From assembly GCF_019510245.1 (NCBI RefSeq), contig NZ_JAEKKT010000138.1:1-41084 (forward strand): a DNA stretch of 41,084 nt, read 5' to 3'. The first letter of the stretch is position 1. Every line of letters begins with the position of its first letter. Positions 8,991 to 16,406 of the stretch are shown here, piece after piece. The translations under genes were made by a program, and so were the position numbers. Source of the stretch: Streptomyces sp. GTDB lineage: Bacteria; Actinomycetota; Actinomycetes; Streptomycetales; Streptomycetaceae. The notes beneath the pieces are model-generated. The model searched no databases. It was not told the DNA's origin and saw nothing but the letters and a program-made list of their open reading frames with translations.

Positions 8991-10097
8991 ATGATCGAGA
9001 CGCCGAACCTGGTGGACCAGTACTGCCACGGAGTGCTGCGCACGGAGCTGGGCCTCGGCACCTTCGAGACCCAGCTCGCCCGCACCGAAGGCCCCCCGGC
9101 CGCCGGCACGACCCTCTTCGACACCCAGACCGGTTTCGCGCTACGACGCTGGTGCCCCCCGCTCCTCGGCCTGGAACCCCACTGCGCACCGGCCCGCTAC
9201 CTGGCCCGGCGCCGCGAACTCGGCGTCCTGGAGGCCGGCCGCCGTCTCCTGCGCGGCAGCGGCATCACCACCTACCTCGTCGACACCGGCCTGCCCGGCG
9301 ACCTCACCGGTCCCGCCGAGATGGCCTCGACCGGCGCCGCCGCGGCCCGCGAGATCGTCCGCCTGGAGCTCCTCGCCGAGCAGGTCGCCGACACCTCCGG
9401 CACCGTCGAGTCGTTCCTCGCCAACCTCGCCGAGTCGGTGCACGGCGCGGCCGCGAACGCGGTCGCCTTCACCTCCGTCGCCGGTCTCCGGCACGGCCTG
9501 GCCCTGGCCCCCGAACCCCCCGGTCCCGGTGAGGTGCGGGGCGCGGCCGGCCGCTGGCTGGCGGGCCGCCGGGTCGGCGGCGAGCTGGCCGACCCGGTCC
9601 TCCTGCGGCACCTGCTCTGGATCGCCGTGGCCTCCGGTCTCCCGCTCCAGCTGCACGCGGGCCTCGGCGAGCCCGGAGCCCGGATCGACCGCACCGACCC
9701 GGTCCTGCTCACCGATTTCGTCCGGGCCACCGCCGGCCTCGGCACCGACCTGGTCCTCCTGCACGGCTACCCCTACCACCGGCACGCCGCCCACCTCGCC
9801 GGCGTCTTCCCGCACGTCTACGCCGACTCGGGCGCGGCCCTGGTGCGCACCGGAGCCCGCGCCGCGACGATCCTCGCCGAGATCCTGGAACTGGCCCCTT
9901 TCGGCAAGATCCTCTTCTCCAGCGGCGCCCACGGCCTGCCCGAGCTGCACGTGGTCGGCGCCCGTCTCTTCCGCGAGTCCCTCGCCCGGGTCCTGGGCAC
10001 CTGGGTCGCCGAGGGCGCCTGGTCGCTCGGCGACGCCCAGCGCGTGGCCAGGCTGATCGCGGCAGGGAACGCGAAACGGGTGTACGGGCTGGAGTGA
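8991..10097 (+). CDS. Amidohydrolase-family protein (FluG N-terminal-like)
   Basis: A 368-residue protein resembling the amidohydrolase_2 superfamily and, in particular, the amidohydrolase half of FluG/glutamine-synthetase-like fusions. It starts NLVDQYCHGVLR (a metal-ligand-like histidine), has LPLQLHAGLGEP (barrel strand with His), VLLHGYPYHRHAAHLAG and the HVYADSGAAL strand, and ends with FSSGAHGLPELHVVGA, where a strand-8 Asp would be expected. Substrate is unknown. The ATG at 8991 follows GGGGAGCCCGG. It precedes the nucleotidyltransferase-like gene by 18 nt, but I see no clear shared function. FluG-type gamma-glutamyl chemistry is only a possibility. Confidence 0.75.
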   Translation: MIETPNLVDQYCHGVLRTELGLGTFETQLARTEGPPAAGTTLFDTQTGFALRRWCPPLLGLEPHCAPARYLARRRELGVLEAGRRLLRGSGITTYLVDTGLPGDLTGPAEMASTGAAAAREIVRLELLAEQVADTSGTVESFLANLAESVHGAAANAVAFTSVAGLRHGLALAPEPPGPGEVRGAAGRWLAGRRVGGELADPVLLRHLLWIAVASGLPLQLHAGLGEPGARIDRTDPVLLTDFVRATAGLGTDLVLLHGYPYHRHAAHLAGVFPHVYADSGAALVRTGARAATILAEILELAPFGKILFSSGAHGLPELHVVGARLFRESLARVLGTWVAEGAWSLGDAQRVARLIAAGNAKRVYGLE

Positions 10098-10115
10098 GCT
10101 GTCCAGACTGGGCGG

Positions 10116-10859
10116 ATGGACACCGAGACGTTACTGGCCCGCTTCGTCCGTGAGCTGTCGGCACTGGACCCCGTGGCCGTCTGGGCGCACGGCTCGCTCG
10201 CCGCGGGCGACGACTACCAGGAGGGCCGCAGCGACCTGGACCTGATCGCGGTACTACCCGGCCCGGTGACCCCAGCCGTCGTATGGCGGATCCGCGTGGC
10301 GCACGCCCGGCTGCGCGCGCTGCCGCTCGCCGCCGTCCTGCACTGCACCTATCTGACTCCGTCGACCGCTGCGGACCCCGCCCGCCGCCATTGGACCTGG
10401 GCGCACCAGCGGCTGTTCAAACGGCCGGTCACCCCGGTGACCCGGCGCGAGCTGCACGCGTTCGGACGGGTGCTGCACGGCCGGGCCCCCGCCGGGCTGC
10501 TGCCGTCCGTGACGGACCGGGAGCTCGGTGACTTCGTCGTCCGTGACCAGCGGGAGTACTGGCGACCCGCCGTGGACAAGGCCTCGCGGTGGACGCAGGA
10601 CGTCTGGGTCGATCTGGGCCTGATCACCTTCGCCCGGGCCACCGTCACCGTCCGCGAGGGCCGCCTGATCTCCAAACGCGAGGCCCTCGACCTGCTGCCC
10701 GGTCTCGGCGCCCCCGCCGAGGTCGTCGACGACATCCGAAGCCGCCGCTACGACGCCTGCCCTGCCGCGCCCACCAAGGAGTGGACGGATCGCCGGGGCC
10801 GGCTGACCCGGGACTACTTGGGCCCGGCGATCGACGCGCTCACGGCGTCGTACGACTGA
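10116..10859 (+). CDS. Nucleotidyltransferase-fold protein (minimal NTase domain)
   Basis: A 247-residue protein whose N-terminus carries the polymerase-beta NTase pattern: AHGSLAAGDDYQEGRSDLDLIAV, that is G-S then D-x-D, the metal-binding pair. The C-terminal half is helical and could be the substrate-binding region seen in aminoglycoside adenylyltransferase or HEPN/MNT-like proteins. The substrate is unknown, and antibiotic modification is a possibility rather than a call. There is no Shine-Dalgarno; CAGACT at 10104-10109 is spaced like a leaderless -10. Its last 46 nt overlap the 3' end of the convergent ctaA. Confidence 0.78.
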   Translation: MDTETLLARFVRELSALDPVAVWAHGSLAAGDDYQEGRSDLDLIAVLPGPVTPAVVWRIRVAHARLRALPLAAVLHCTYLTPSTAADPARRHWTWAHQRLFKRPVTPVTRRELHAFGRVLHGRAPAGLLPSVTDRELGDFVVRDQREYWRPAVDKASRWTQDVWVDLGLITFARATVTVREGRLISKREALDLLPGLGAPAEVVDDIRSRRYDACPAAPTKEWTDRRGRLTRDYLGPAIDALTASYD

Positions 10860-11824
10860 GCGGGCAGGTCGGCCGTGACCTCGGCGCGTTCCCGCAGCGA
10901 GAACAGCACCCGGAGCACACCGATCCACACCAGGCAGGAACCGAACATGTGCAGGCCGACCAGGACCGTGGGCAGGTGCGTGAAGTACTGGACGTACCCG
11001 ATCACACCCTGACCGAGCAGGATCAGGAACAGGTCGCGGACCCGGTCCCGCGGTCCCTGGGGCGCGCCGACGCCCTTGAGGAAGAACCACAGGGCGAAGG
11101 TCAGCGACACCACGATCCAGGCGAACACCGCGTGCAGCTCGGCGACGCCCGACCAGCTGACGTCGATGCGCTCGACGTCGCCGGAGTCGCCCGGGTGCGG
11201 TCCCGCGCCGGTCACCACCGTGCCCGCGGCGATGAGCAGCAGCGACACGGTCACCAGGGCCCACACCAGCTGCTGCACGGCCCTGCCGACCAGCGGACGC
11301 GGCTCGCCGTCACCCTCGCGGGTGCGCTGCCACATCAGGGCGGCGACCGTGATGAGGGCCGTCGCCAGCAGGAAGTGCGCGGCGACCGTGTACGGGTTGA
11401 GGCCGACGAGCACCACGATGCCGCCCAGGATCGCGTTGCTCATCACGAGCCAGAACTGCGCCCAGCCCAGCCGGGTCAGACCGCGCCGGAACGGCTTCTG
11501 GGACCGGGCCGCGATGATCGCCCAGCCGACCGCCGCGCACAGCACGTAGGTCAGCATGCGGTTCGTGAACTCGATGGCGCTGTGGTAGCTCAGCGCGTCG
11601 GTCGGGGTCAGCGAGCCGGCGGTGCACTCGGGCCAGGTCGGGCAGCCGAGCCCGGAGCCGGTGAGCCGCACCGCGCCGCCGGTGACCACGATGACCACCG
11701 ACATGACGAGCGCGGCGAGAGCCGCCCGCCGGACGGTCCGGGGAGCCGGGGTCCAGCGGTCGGCGATGAAGGCGAGCGGGTTGCGCAGCGCCGCTACGAG
11801 GTCGGTGGGCGTCAGCTTTGGCAC
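10814..11824 (-). CDS. ctaA: Haem A synthase
   Basis: A 336-residue, eight-helix membrane protein that oxidises haem O to haem A for cytochrome c oxidase. It shows VTGGAVRLTGSGLGCPTWPEC, whose two cysteines (CPTWPEC) form the extracytoplasmic pair known in CtaA, conserved histidines in YHSAIEFTNR, VAAHFLLA and LHAVFAW, and GLHMFGSCLVW near the end. It works with CtaB encoded at 7498-8445. The gene runs leftward and ends 46 nt inside the nucleotidyltransferase-like gene, so the two convergent reading frames share coding DNA. Confidence 0.93.
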   Translation of the reverse strand: MPKLTPTDLVAALRNPLAFIADRWTPAPRTVRRAALAALVMSVVIVVTGGAVRLTGSGLGCPTWPECTAGSLTPTDALSYHSAIEFTNRMLTYVLCAAVGWAIIAARSQKPFRRGLTRLGWAQFWLVMSNAILGGIVVLVGLNPYTVAAHFLLATALITVAALMWQRTREGDGEPRPLVGRAVQQLVWALVTVSLLLIAAGTVVTGAGPHPGDSGDVERIDVSWSGVAELHAVFAWIVVSLTFALWFFLKGVGAPQGPRDRVRDLFLILLGQGVIGYVQYFTHLPTVLVGLHMFGSCLVWIGVLRVLFSLRERAEVTADLPAQSYDAVSASIAGPK

Positions 11825-11887
11825 GGCACCATGGTAGGGGGCCGCTTGTGCATGTGTTCACGAGGGTCGGGGTCGCCGTGCGCCACC

Positions 11888-11925
11888 GGGGGTCACAGCA
11901 GCCGGCGGGGGTCACAGCAGCCGGC
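11888..11925. repeat. Two-copy 19-bp tandem repeat
   Basis: GGGGGTCACAGCAGCCGGC is present twice head to tail (11888-11906, 11907-11925). The right copy contains the stop codon of the TPR remnant read on the minus strand (TCA at 11912-11914). The left copy is therefore a local duplication just downstream of that gene end. Confidence 0.9.
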
Positions 11926-12229
11926 GGATGCGGTCCGCCTCGCGCCGGAGCCGGCCGGCCTCCTCGTGGTCGCCGCGGTCCGAGGCGCAGTCGGACAGGT
12001 GCTCGCACACGGTCAGCGCGGGGTGGTCGTCACCGAGGGCCGCCCGGAAGATCCCGTCCGCCTCCCGGAGCACGCGCTCCGCGCCGCCGCCGTCGCCCTG
12101 GGCGCGCAGCACGGGGCCGAGCCGGGTCAGGGACTTGGCACGGTAGTAGTGCCGCTCGCCGTAGAGCCGCAGGTAGATCGCCTCGGCCTGCTCCAGCGTC
12201 CGCCGCGCCTCGGCCGGCCGGGCCCTGCG
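11912..12229 (-). pseudogene. 3' remnant of a tetratricopeptide-type gene
   Basis: About 105 codons on the minus strand read as a TPR-like tail: AEARRTLEQAEAIYLRLYGE, then a second helix pair ending RVLREADGIFRAALGDDHPALT, then a third ending EEAGRLRREADRIRRLL and TGA. The DDHPALTVCEHLSDCA phrasing resembles kinesin-light-chain-like TPR repeats. No start or N-terminus belongs to it. Upstream, at about 12230, the sequence turns abruptly into a different protein in another reading frame. It looks like the last part of a gene whose 5' end was deleted. Confidence 0.7.
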
Positions 12230-12894
12230 CGAGCCACGCCGACGCGGGTGTGCCAGTCCTCGCCCGGACGCAGCATGATCCGGGGCCAGGCGAAGGTGCC
12301 GCCCTCCGGTCCGTCCGTGACCTCCGGTGCGCCCGCCCCGCCCACCGTGCGGACCTCGGCGCGGCCCGTCTGGGTCCGCCAGCGCAGACCGCCGCCGTCC
12401 CCGGGGACGGAGCACGGCACGGTCGGCGTCGGGCGGCCCCGTGTGACGTCGGCGATGTCCGCGAGGTCGGTCGCCGGCGCCAGTTCGAGGCGCAGGCGGC
12501 GGGTGACCGTACCGACGTTCCGCAGCTGGATGAACTCGCCCTGGCCCGCCGTCCGCACCCGCTCGACGATCAGGGTGGGATCGTCGCTCGGGTCGCCCTG
12601 GTAGCGGTGGACCGAGGTGAAGCGCACCCGGTCGGGCCCGAGCGGCTGGACGCCGATCGGCTCAGGCTCGCGTCCGTGGATCAGCAGACGGGCGGTGTGC
12701 AGCAGCCTGCGGTCATGGCCGTAGAAGCCCTCCGCCCGAAGACCGCGCAGTTGCCCGTCCCACGGCGATGCCACGAAGGCCGGGGCCGCCACGCACATCA
12801 CGACGTCGTGCAGCAAAACGGTTGCAGAGCGCTGGGGAGTTCCGCCGACTCGTACACGGAGCGTCTTTTCCCGCTGGGCACGAACGTCACTCAC
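12230..12894 (-). pseudogene. 5' remnant of a glycogen-debranching-type protein (GDE_N_bis domain)
   Basis: About 222 codons starting MSDVRAQREKTLRVRVGG read as the N-terminal bis domain of amylo-alpha-1,6-glucosidase/glycogen-debranching proteins: SPWDGQLRGLRAEGFYGHDRRLL, LGPDRVRFTSVHRYQGD and LRNVGTVTRRLRLEL are the conserved blocks. The likeness stops after WHTRVGVAR (about 12229), and the frame then reads Arg/Pro/Gly-rich nonsense to a stop at 12127. The catalytic (alpha/alpha)6 domain is missing, so the protein cannot be a functional debranching enzyme. A deletion joining it to the TPR tail out of frame explains the layout. A sequencing frameshift alone would not, since the two halves are unrelated families. 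Confidence 0.72.
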
Positions 12895-12934
12895 GTGGCC
12901 CAGCGGCGGCTTCCGTTCCGCGGCGGCAGAACCG

Positions 12935-13717
12935 TCACTCCCAGCGGAAGAACCTCCCGGCCGCCGCCAGCGCCACCACCGCCCACACCGCGAGGATCCC
13001 CAGGTCGCCCCACGGCGTCCCCGCCCCGTGCTGGAGCACGTCGCGCAGCCCGTCCGACAGCGCGGAGATGGGCAGCAGGCCGAGGGCGTGCTGGGCCCCG
13101 CCGAACTTGTCCAGCGGGACGATGACCCCGCCGCCCACGAGCAGCAGCAGGAACACCAGGTTGGCGGCGGCCAGGGTCGCCTCCGCCTTCAGGGTGCCCG
13201 CCATCAGCAGGCCGAGGCCGGAGAAGGCGGCCGTGCCGAGTACCAGGAGGAGCAGGACGGCGAGGGGGTTGCCGTGCGGGGACCAGCCGAGGGCGAAGGC
13301 GATCACCGTCAGGAGGATCACCTGGAGGATCTCGGTGACCAGGACCGACGCGGTCTTGGCGGTCATCAGGGCCCAGCGGGGCAGCGGGGAGGAGGCGAGG
13401 CGCTTCAGGACGCCGTAGCGGCGCTCGAAACCGGTCGCGATGGCCTGGCCGGTGAAGGCCGTGGACATGACGGCGAGGGCGAGGATGCCGGGGGCCAGGA
13501 AGTCGACCGACCTGCCGGAGCCCGTGTCGACGACATCCACCGAGCTGAAGAGCACGAGGAGGAGTGTGGGGATCACGACCGTCAGCAGGAGTTGCTCGCC
13601 GTTGCGGAGCAGCATCCTCGTCTCCAGCGCCGCCTGTGCCGCGATCATGCGGGGGAGCGGGGCGGCACCCGGCTTCGGGGTGTAGGTGCCGGCGTCCGTG
13701 CCGGTCGCGGTGGTCAT
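12935..13717 (-). CDS. ABC-2 type transporter permease
   Basis: A 260-residue membrane protein with about six hydrophobic segments (LLLTVVIPTLLLVLF, FLAPGILALAVMSTAF, ILQVILLTVIAFALGW, LAVLLLLVLGTAAFSGLGLLM, LVFLLLLVGGGVIVPLD and a final LGILAVWAVVALAAAG). The motif MSTAFTGQAIATGFERRYGVLKRLASSPLP is the hallmark of DrrB-like ABC-2 exporters. Its ATG at 13717 overlaps the upstream ATPase stop (ATGA), so the two form a coupled exporter. Substrate is unknown; DrrAB-like pumps export hydrophobic antibiotics or lipids. The adjacent AAC(3)-family gene may or may not be related. Confidence 0.92.
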   Translation of the reverse strand: MTTATGTDAGTYTPKPGAAPLPRMIAAQAALETRMLLRNGEQLLLTVVIPTLLLVLFSSVDVVDTGSGRSVDFLAPGILALAVMSTAFTGQAIATGFERRYGVLKRLASSPLPRWALMTAKTASVLVTEILQVILLTVIAFALGWSPHGNPLAVLLLLVLGTAAFSGLGLLMAGTLKAEATLAAANLVFLLLLVGGGVIVPLDKFGGAQHALGLLPISALSDGLRDVLQHGAGTPWGDLGILAVWAVVALAAAGRFFRWE

Positions 13718-14637
13718 GAGCGCAGCTCCTTGCCGGTCAGCTCCAGGAAGACGTCCTCCAGCGTGTGGCGTTCGACCGAAATGCGGTCGGGCATCACGCC
13801 GTGCTGGGCGCACCACGAGGTCACCGTCGCCAGCAGCTGGGGGTTGACCTTGCCGACGACCCGGTAGGAGCCCGGGGTCAGCTCGGCGGCCGTGGAGTCG
13901 GCCGGCAGCGCCTTGAGGAGCGAGCCGACGTCGAGGCCGGGGCGGCCGGTGAACCGCAGGGTGTTCTCGGCACCGCCCTTGCACAGCTGTTCGGGGGAGC
14001 CCTGGGCGATCACCCGGCCGGCGTCGATGACGGCGACGTCGTCGGCGAGCCGCTCGGCCTCCTCCATGTAGTGCGTGGTGAGGATGACCGAGACGCCGTC
14101 GGTGCGCAGGTCCCGGACCAGGTCCCAGGTGGCGTGGCGGGCCTGCGGGTCGAGGCCCGCCGTCGGCTCGTCGAGGAAGACCAGCTCCGGGCGGCCGACC
14201 ACGGCCATGGCGAGGGCGAGGCGCTGCTGCTGGCCGCCGGAGAGGCGGCGGTACGACGTCCGGCCGCAGCTGCCGAGGCCCAGCCGGTCCATCAGCGCGT
14301 CCACGTCCAGCGGATGTGCGTGCAGCTTCGCCACGTGCCGCAGCATCTCGTCGGCACGCGCGCCCGAGTAGACGCCCCCGGACTGGAGCATCACGCCCAC
14401 TCTGGGGCGCAGCTCGTCGGACTGCCGTACGGGATCGAGGCCCAGGACGCGCACCGCGCCGGAATCCGGCTTGCGGTACCCCTCGCAGGTCTCGATCGTG
14501 GTCGTCTTGCCCGCCCCGTTCGGACCGAGTACGGCGGTCACACCCGCCTCGGCGGTCAGATCGAGGCCGTTTACAGCGGTCTTGGCGCCGTACCGCTTCA
14601 CCAGGTCCCGCACCTGGACCACCGGCTCACTTCGCAT
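13714..14637 (-). CDS. ABC transporter ATP-binding protein (DrrA-like)
   Basis: A 307-residue ATPase that powers the permease encoded just downstream. The Walker A is GPNGAGKTTT, the signature LSGGQQQRLALAMA and the Walker B VFLDEPTAGLDP, followed by the H-loop TTHYMEEAERLADDVAVID. A C-terminal ~80-residue extension ends RHTLEDVFLELTGKELRS, the DrrA-type tail. No Shine-Dalgarno precedes ATG 14637; minus-strand TAGACT (14651-14646) sits about 9 nt upstream, suggesting a very short or absent leader. The pair faces the AAC(3)-family gene, which is on the same strand 46 nt upstream. Confidence 0.93.
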   Translation of the reverse strand: MRSEPVVQVRDLVKRYGAKTAVNGLDLTAEAGVTAVLGPNGAGKTTTIETCEGYRKPDSGAVRVLGLDPVRQSDELRPRVGVMLQSGGVYSGARADEMLRHVAKLHAHPLDVDALMDRLGLGSCGRTSYRRLSGGQQQRLALAMAVVGRPELVFLDEPTAGLDPQARHATWDLVRDLRTDGVSVILTTHYMEEAERLADDVAVIDAGRVIAQGSPEQLCKGGAENTLRFTGRPGLDVGSLLKALPADSTAAELTPGSYRVVGKVNPQLLATVTSWCAQHGVMPDRISVERHTLEDVFLELTGKELRS

Positions 14638-14683
14638 GGTGACAGAGTCTAAGGACGCCTGCCGTCACCCGGACGGCCGGGTA

Positions 14684-15487
14684 CTAGATCTCCTCCTCAC
14701 GGGGACGGTGTACGGCCAGCCATCGCTCGGCGTAGGCCACGGCGTCCGCCACGGGGAAGAGCCGGGCGTCCGCACCACCGACCTCTCCGCGGACGACGAC
14801 GCTCCGGTCGCGTTCGAAGTCGTACCCCAGTTCGTCGAAGCGGTCGGAGGTGATCGACACCTCGGTGACCTCCTCCCAGCCGCCGCCGGGGGCGGGGCGG
14901 CCGACCCGGACGCGCGGAGAGGGGATCCGGTACTCGGCGAGGTGGAAGCTGGTGCAGGTGGCGTAGCCGGTGCCGAGCATGAGCACGCGCGCGTGCAGCT
15001 TCTCCAGCCGGGCCAGCGGGCTCCGCTCGCCGAGCCGGCAGTCGGGGGCGTGGCCCTCGAGGATCTCCGCCGCGCGCGGGCCGACGGCCGCGAAGGAGGT
15101 CTGCGGGTGGGCGCTGCGCAGCGCACCCGGCCAGGTCCGCACGGTCTCCGGGATCACGCCGACCCCGCGCGAGGGGGTGGTCCTGGGGTCGTACGGCGGC
15201 ATGGTGGCCCGGATCGTCCCCCACCACTCCTCGGGCACCGGCGGATTCCGCCACACCGCGGGGTCCGAGAGGTCACCGGTCTGGGTGGGCACCACCAGGG
15301 TGCCGTCCGGGCCGAGGGCGTCGAGGAGGGCCTGGACGACCGCGACGGCTCCGCCGTTCACCCACCCGAGGGAACTGAGCGAGGTGTGTGCCAGGAGGGT
15401 CTCGCCGGTCCTGACGCCGAGCAGGTGAAGCTGCCCGGCGAGGGCGTCCCGCGTCACAAGAGGGCCGGTCGGAGGGGGTGTGGGCAT
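14684..15487 (-). CDS. Aminoglycoside 3-N-acetyltransferase family protein
   Basis: A 267-residue acetyl-CoA-dependent transferase of the AAC(3)/YokD family (antibiotic_NAT). The N-terminal LLAHTSLSSLGWVNGGAVAVVQALLDALG and TLVVPTQTG match the family, as do the MPPYDPRTTPSRGVGVIPE core and HPQTSFAAVGPRA. Active-site candidates are His and Asp around RSAHPQTSF. Such genes are widespread in Streptomyces and often do not confer resistance by themselves, so the substrate is open. It starts at ATG 15487 and diverges from the SUF operon; the spacer between them carries the iron-box-like and SufR sites. Confidence 0.85.
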   Translation of the reverse strand: MPTPPPTGPLVTRDALAGQLHLLGVRTGETLLAHTSLSSLGWVNGGAVAVVQALLDALGPDGTLVVPTQTGDLSDPAVWRNPPVPEEWWGTIRATMPPYDPRTTPSRGVGVIPETVRTWPGALRSAHPQTSFAAVGPRAAEILEGHAPDCRLGERSPLARLEKLHARVLMLGTGYATCTSFHLAEYRIPSPRVRVGRPAPGGGWEEVTEVSITSDRFDELGYDFERDRSVVVRGEVGGADARLFPVADAVAYAERWLAVHRPREEEI

Positions 15488-15580
15488 GGTTCCGGAGTGT
15501 TCCCGAGGGGGCCGCGGAACGCCACCGAATTGGCTGCGGGATGATCGATCAAAGATCGTTTCCGCAGGTCAGGGCGCATG

Positions 15581-15599
15581 CTTGGTTAGGTATGCCTAA
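15581..15599. promoter_or_regulatory. Iron-box-like (IdeR/DmdR) site upstream of sufR
   Basis: CTTGGTTAGGTATGCCTAA matches the DmdR1/IdeR 19-bp consensus TTAGGTTAGGCTAACCTAA at 13 of 19 positions by eye, with a clean TTAGG-N4-CCTAA core (15586-15599). A separate CGATC-AAA-GATCG palindrome lies at 15546-15558. It is 60 nt upstream of the likely sufR promoter and 94 nt from the divergent AAC(3) gene. It would make sense as an iron-repression input to SUF, but binding is inferred only. Confidence 0.45.
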
Positions 15600-15635
15600 G
15601 TGATGCAGGGCACCGTCCCGTCGCCCGGACGCCGC

Positions 15636-15672
15636 TTGCCTGGTTCTGAGGAATTACGCAACAATGGCGTTG
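15636..15672 (+). promoter_or_regulatory. sufR promoter with SufR operator CAAC-N6-GTTG
   Basis: CAAC-AATGGC-GTTG at 15659-15672 is a perfect match to the SufR operator described in cyanobacteria and, as I recall, in Streptomyces. It overlaps the proposed -10 AACAAT (15660-15665). That hexamer lies 18 nt after TTGCCT (15636-15641) and 7 nt before the GTG at 15672, so the transcript would be leaderless. A repressor bound here would block its own operon, giving Fe-S-dependent autoregulation. Confidence 0.85.
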
Positions 15673-16406
15673 TGAAAAACGTCGGCGAGGCTCGGGAGAC
15701 CCCCACGGGGCCCCCGCAGGAGGAGCTAGCGACCGGTGAGCGCTCGACGCGCAACCGGGTCGCGCGGTCCATCCTGGACCACGGGCCGTCGACCGTCACC
15801 GAGCTGGCCGGACGCCTGGGCCTGACCCCCGCGGCCGTACGCCGGCATCTGGACGCGCTGGTCGCCGACGACGTCGTGGCGGCACGCGAGCAGCGGGTGT
15901 ACGGCGCGCGGACGCGCGGCCGGCCCGCCAAGGTCTTCGCGCTCACCGACTGCGGCCGGGACGCCTTCGACCAGTCGTACGACAAGCTCGCCGCCGACGC
16001 GCTGCGCTGGATCGCCGAGCAGGGAGGCGGCCAGGAGGCGGTCGCCGCCTTCGCGCGGGCCCGGATCACGGCCCAGGCGAGCGCCTACCGCAAGGCGATC
16101 GAGAGCGTGAGCCCCGACGAGCGCACGGAAGCGCTGGCCAAGGCCCTGAGCATGGACGGGTACGCTGCAACGGCGCGCACCGCACCGGTCGGCGAACAGC
16201 TGTGCCAGCACCACTGCCCGGTCGCCCACGTCGCGGAGCAGTTCCCCCAGCTGTGCGAGGCGGAGACGGAGATCTTCGCCGAGCTGCTCGGAACGCACGT
16301 CCAGCGACTGGCGACCATCGCGCACGGCGACGGCGTCTGCACGACGTTCATCCCCAAGATTTCCACTGACGCATCTGCTAGCACGGCCGGGAGGAACCCC
16401 GCATGA
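15672..16406 (+). CDS. sufR: SufR, Fe-S cluster-sensing repressor of the SUF operon
   Basis: A 244-residue winged-helix regulator. Residues ~25-85 form the DNA-binding domain ([20 protein letters not shown], then [13 protein letters not shown] and a basic [16 protein letters not shown] wing). The C-terminal part carries cysteines [18 protein letters not shown], the expected Fe-S ligand region of SufR proteins. GTG 15672 is chosen because a promoter and SufR operator end exactly there and no ribosome site precedes it. Longer in-frame starts reach back to 15600 but would cross the operator. The stop overlaps the sufB ATG (ATGA). When clusters are plentiful the [Fe-S] form should repress the operon, and loss of the cluster derepresses it. 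Confidence 0.93.
   Translation: MKNVGEARETPTGPPQEELATGERSTRNRVARSILDHGPSTVTELAGRLGLTPAAVRRHLDALVADDVVAAREQRVYGARTRGRPAKVFALTDCGRDAFDQSYDKLAADALRWIAEQGGGQEAVAAFARARITAQASAYRKAIESVSPDERTEALAKALSMDGYAATARTAPVGEQLCQHHCPVAHVAEQFPQLCEAETEIFAELLGTHVQRLATIAHGDGVCTTFIPKISTDASASTAGRNPA

Noticed and set aside
12935..15487. Antibiotic biosynthesis or resistance cluster (ABC exporter plus AAC(3))
   Set aside because: No biosynthetic genes are adjacent, and the surroundings are core metabolism. Resistance function cannot be claimed from family membership.
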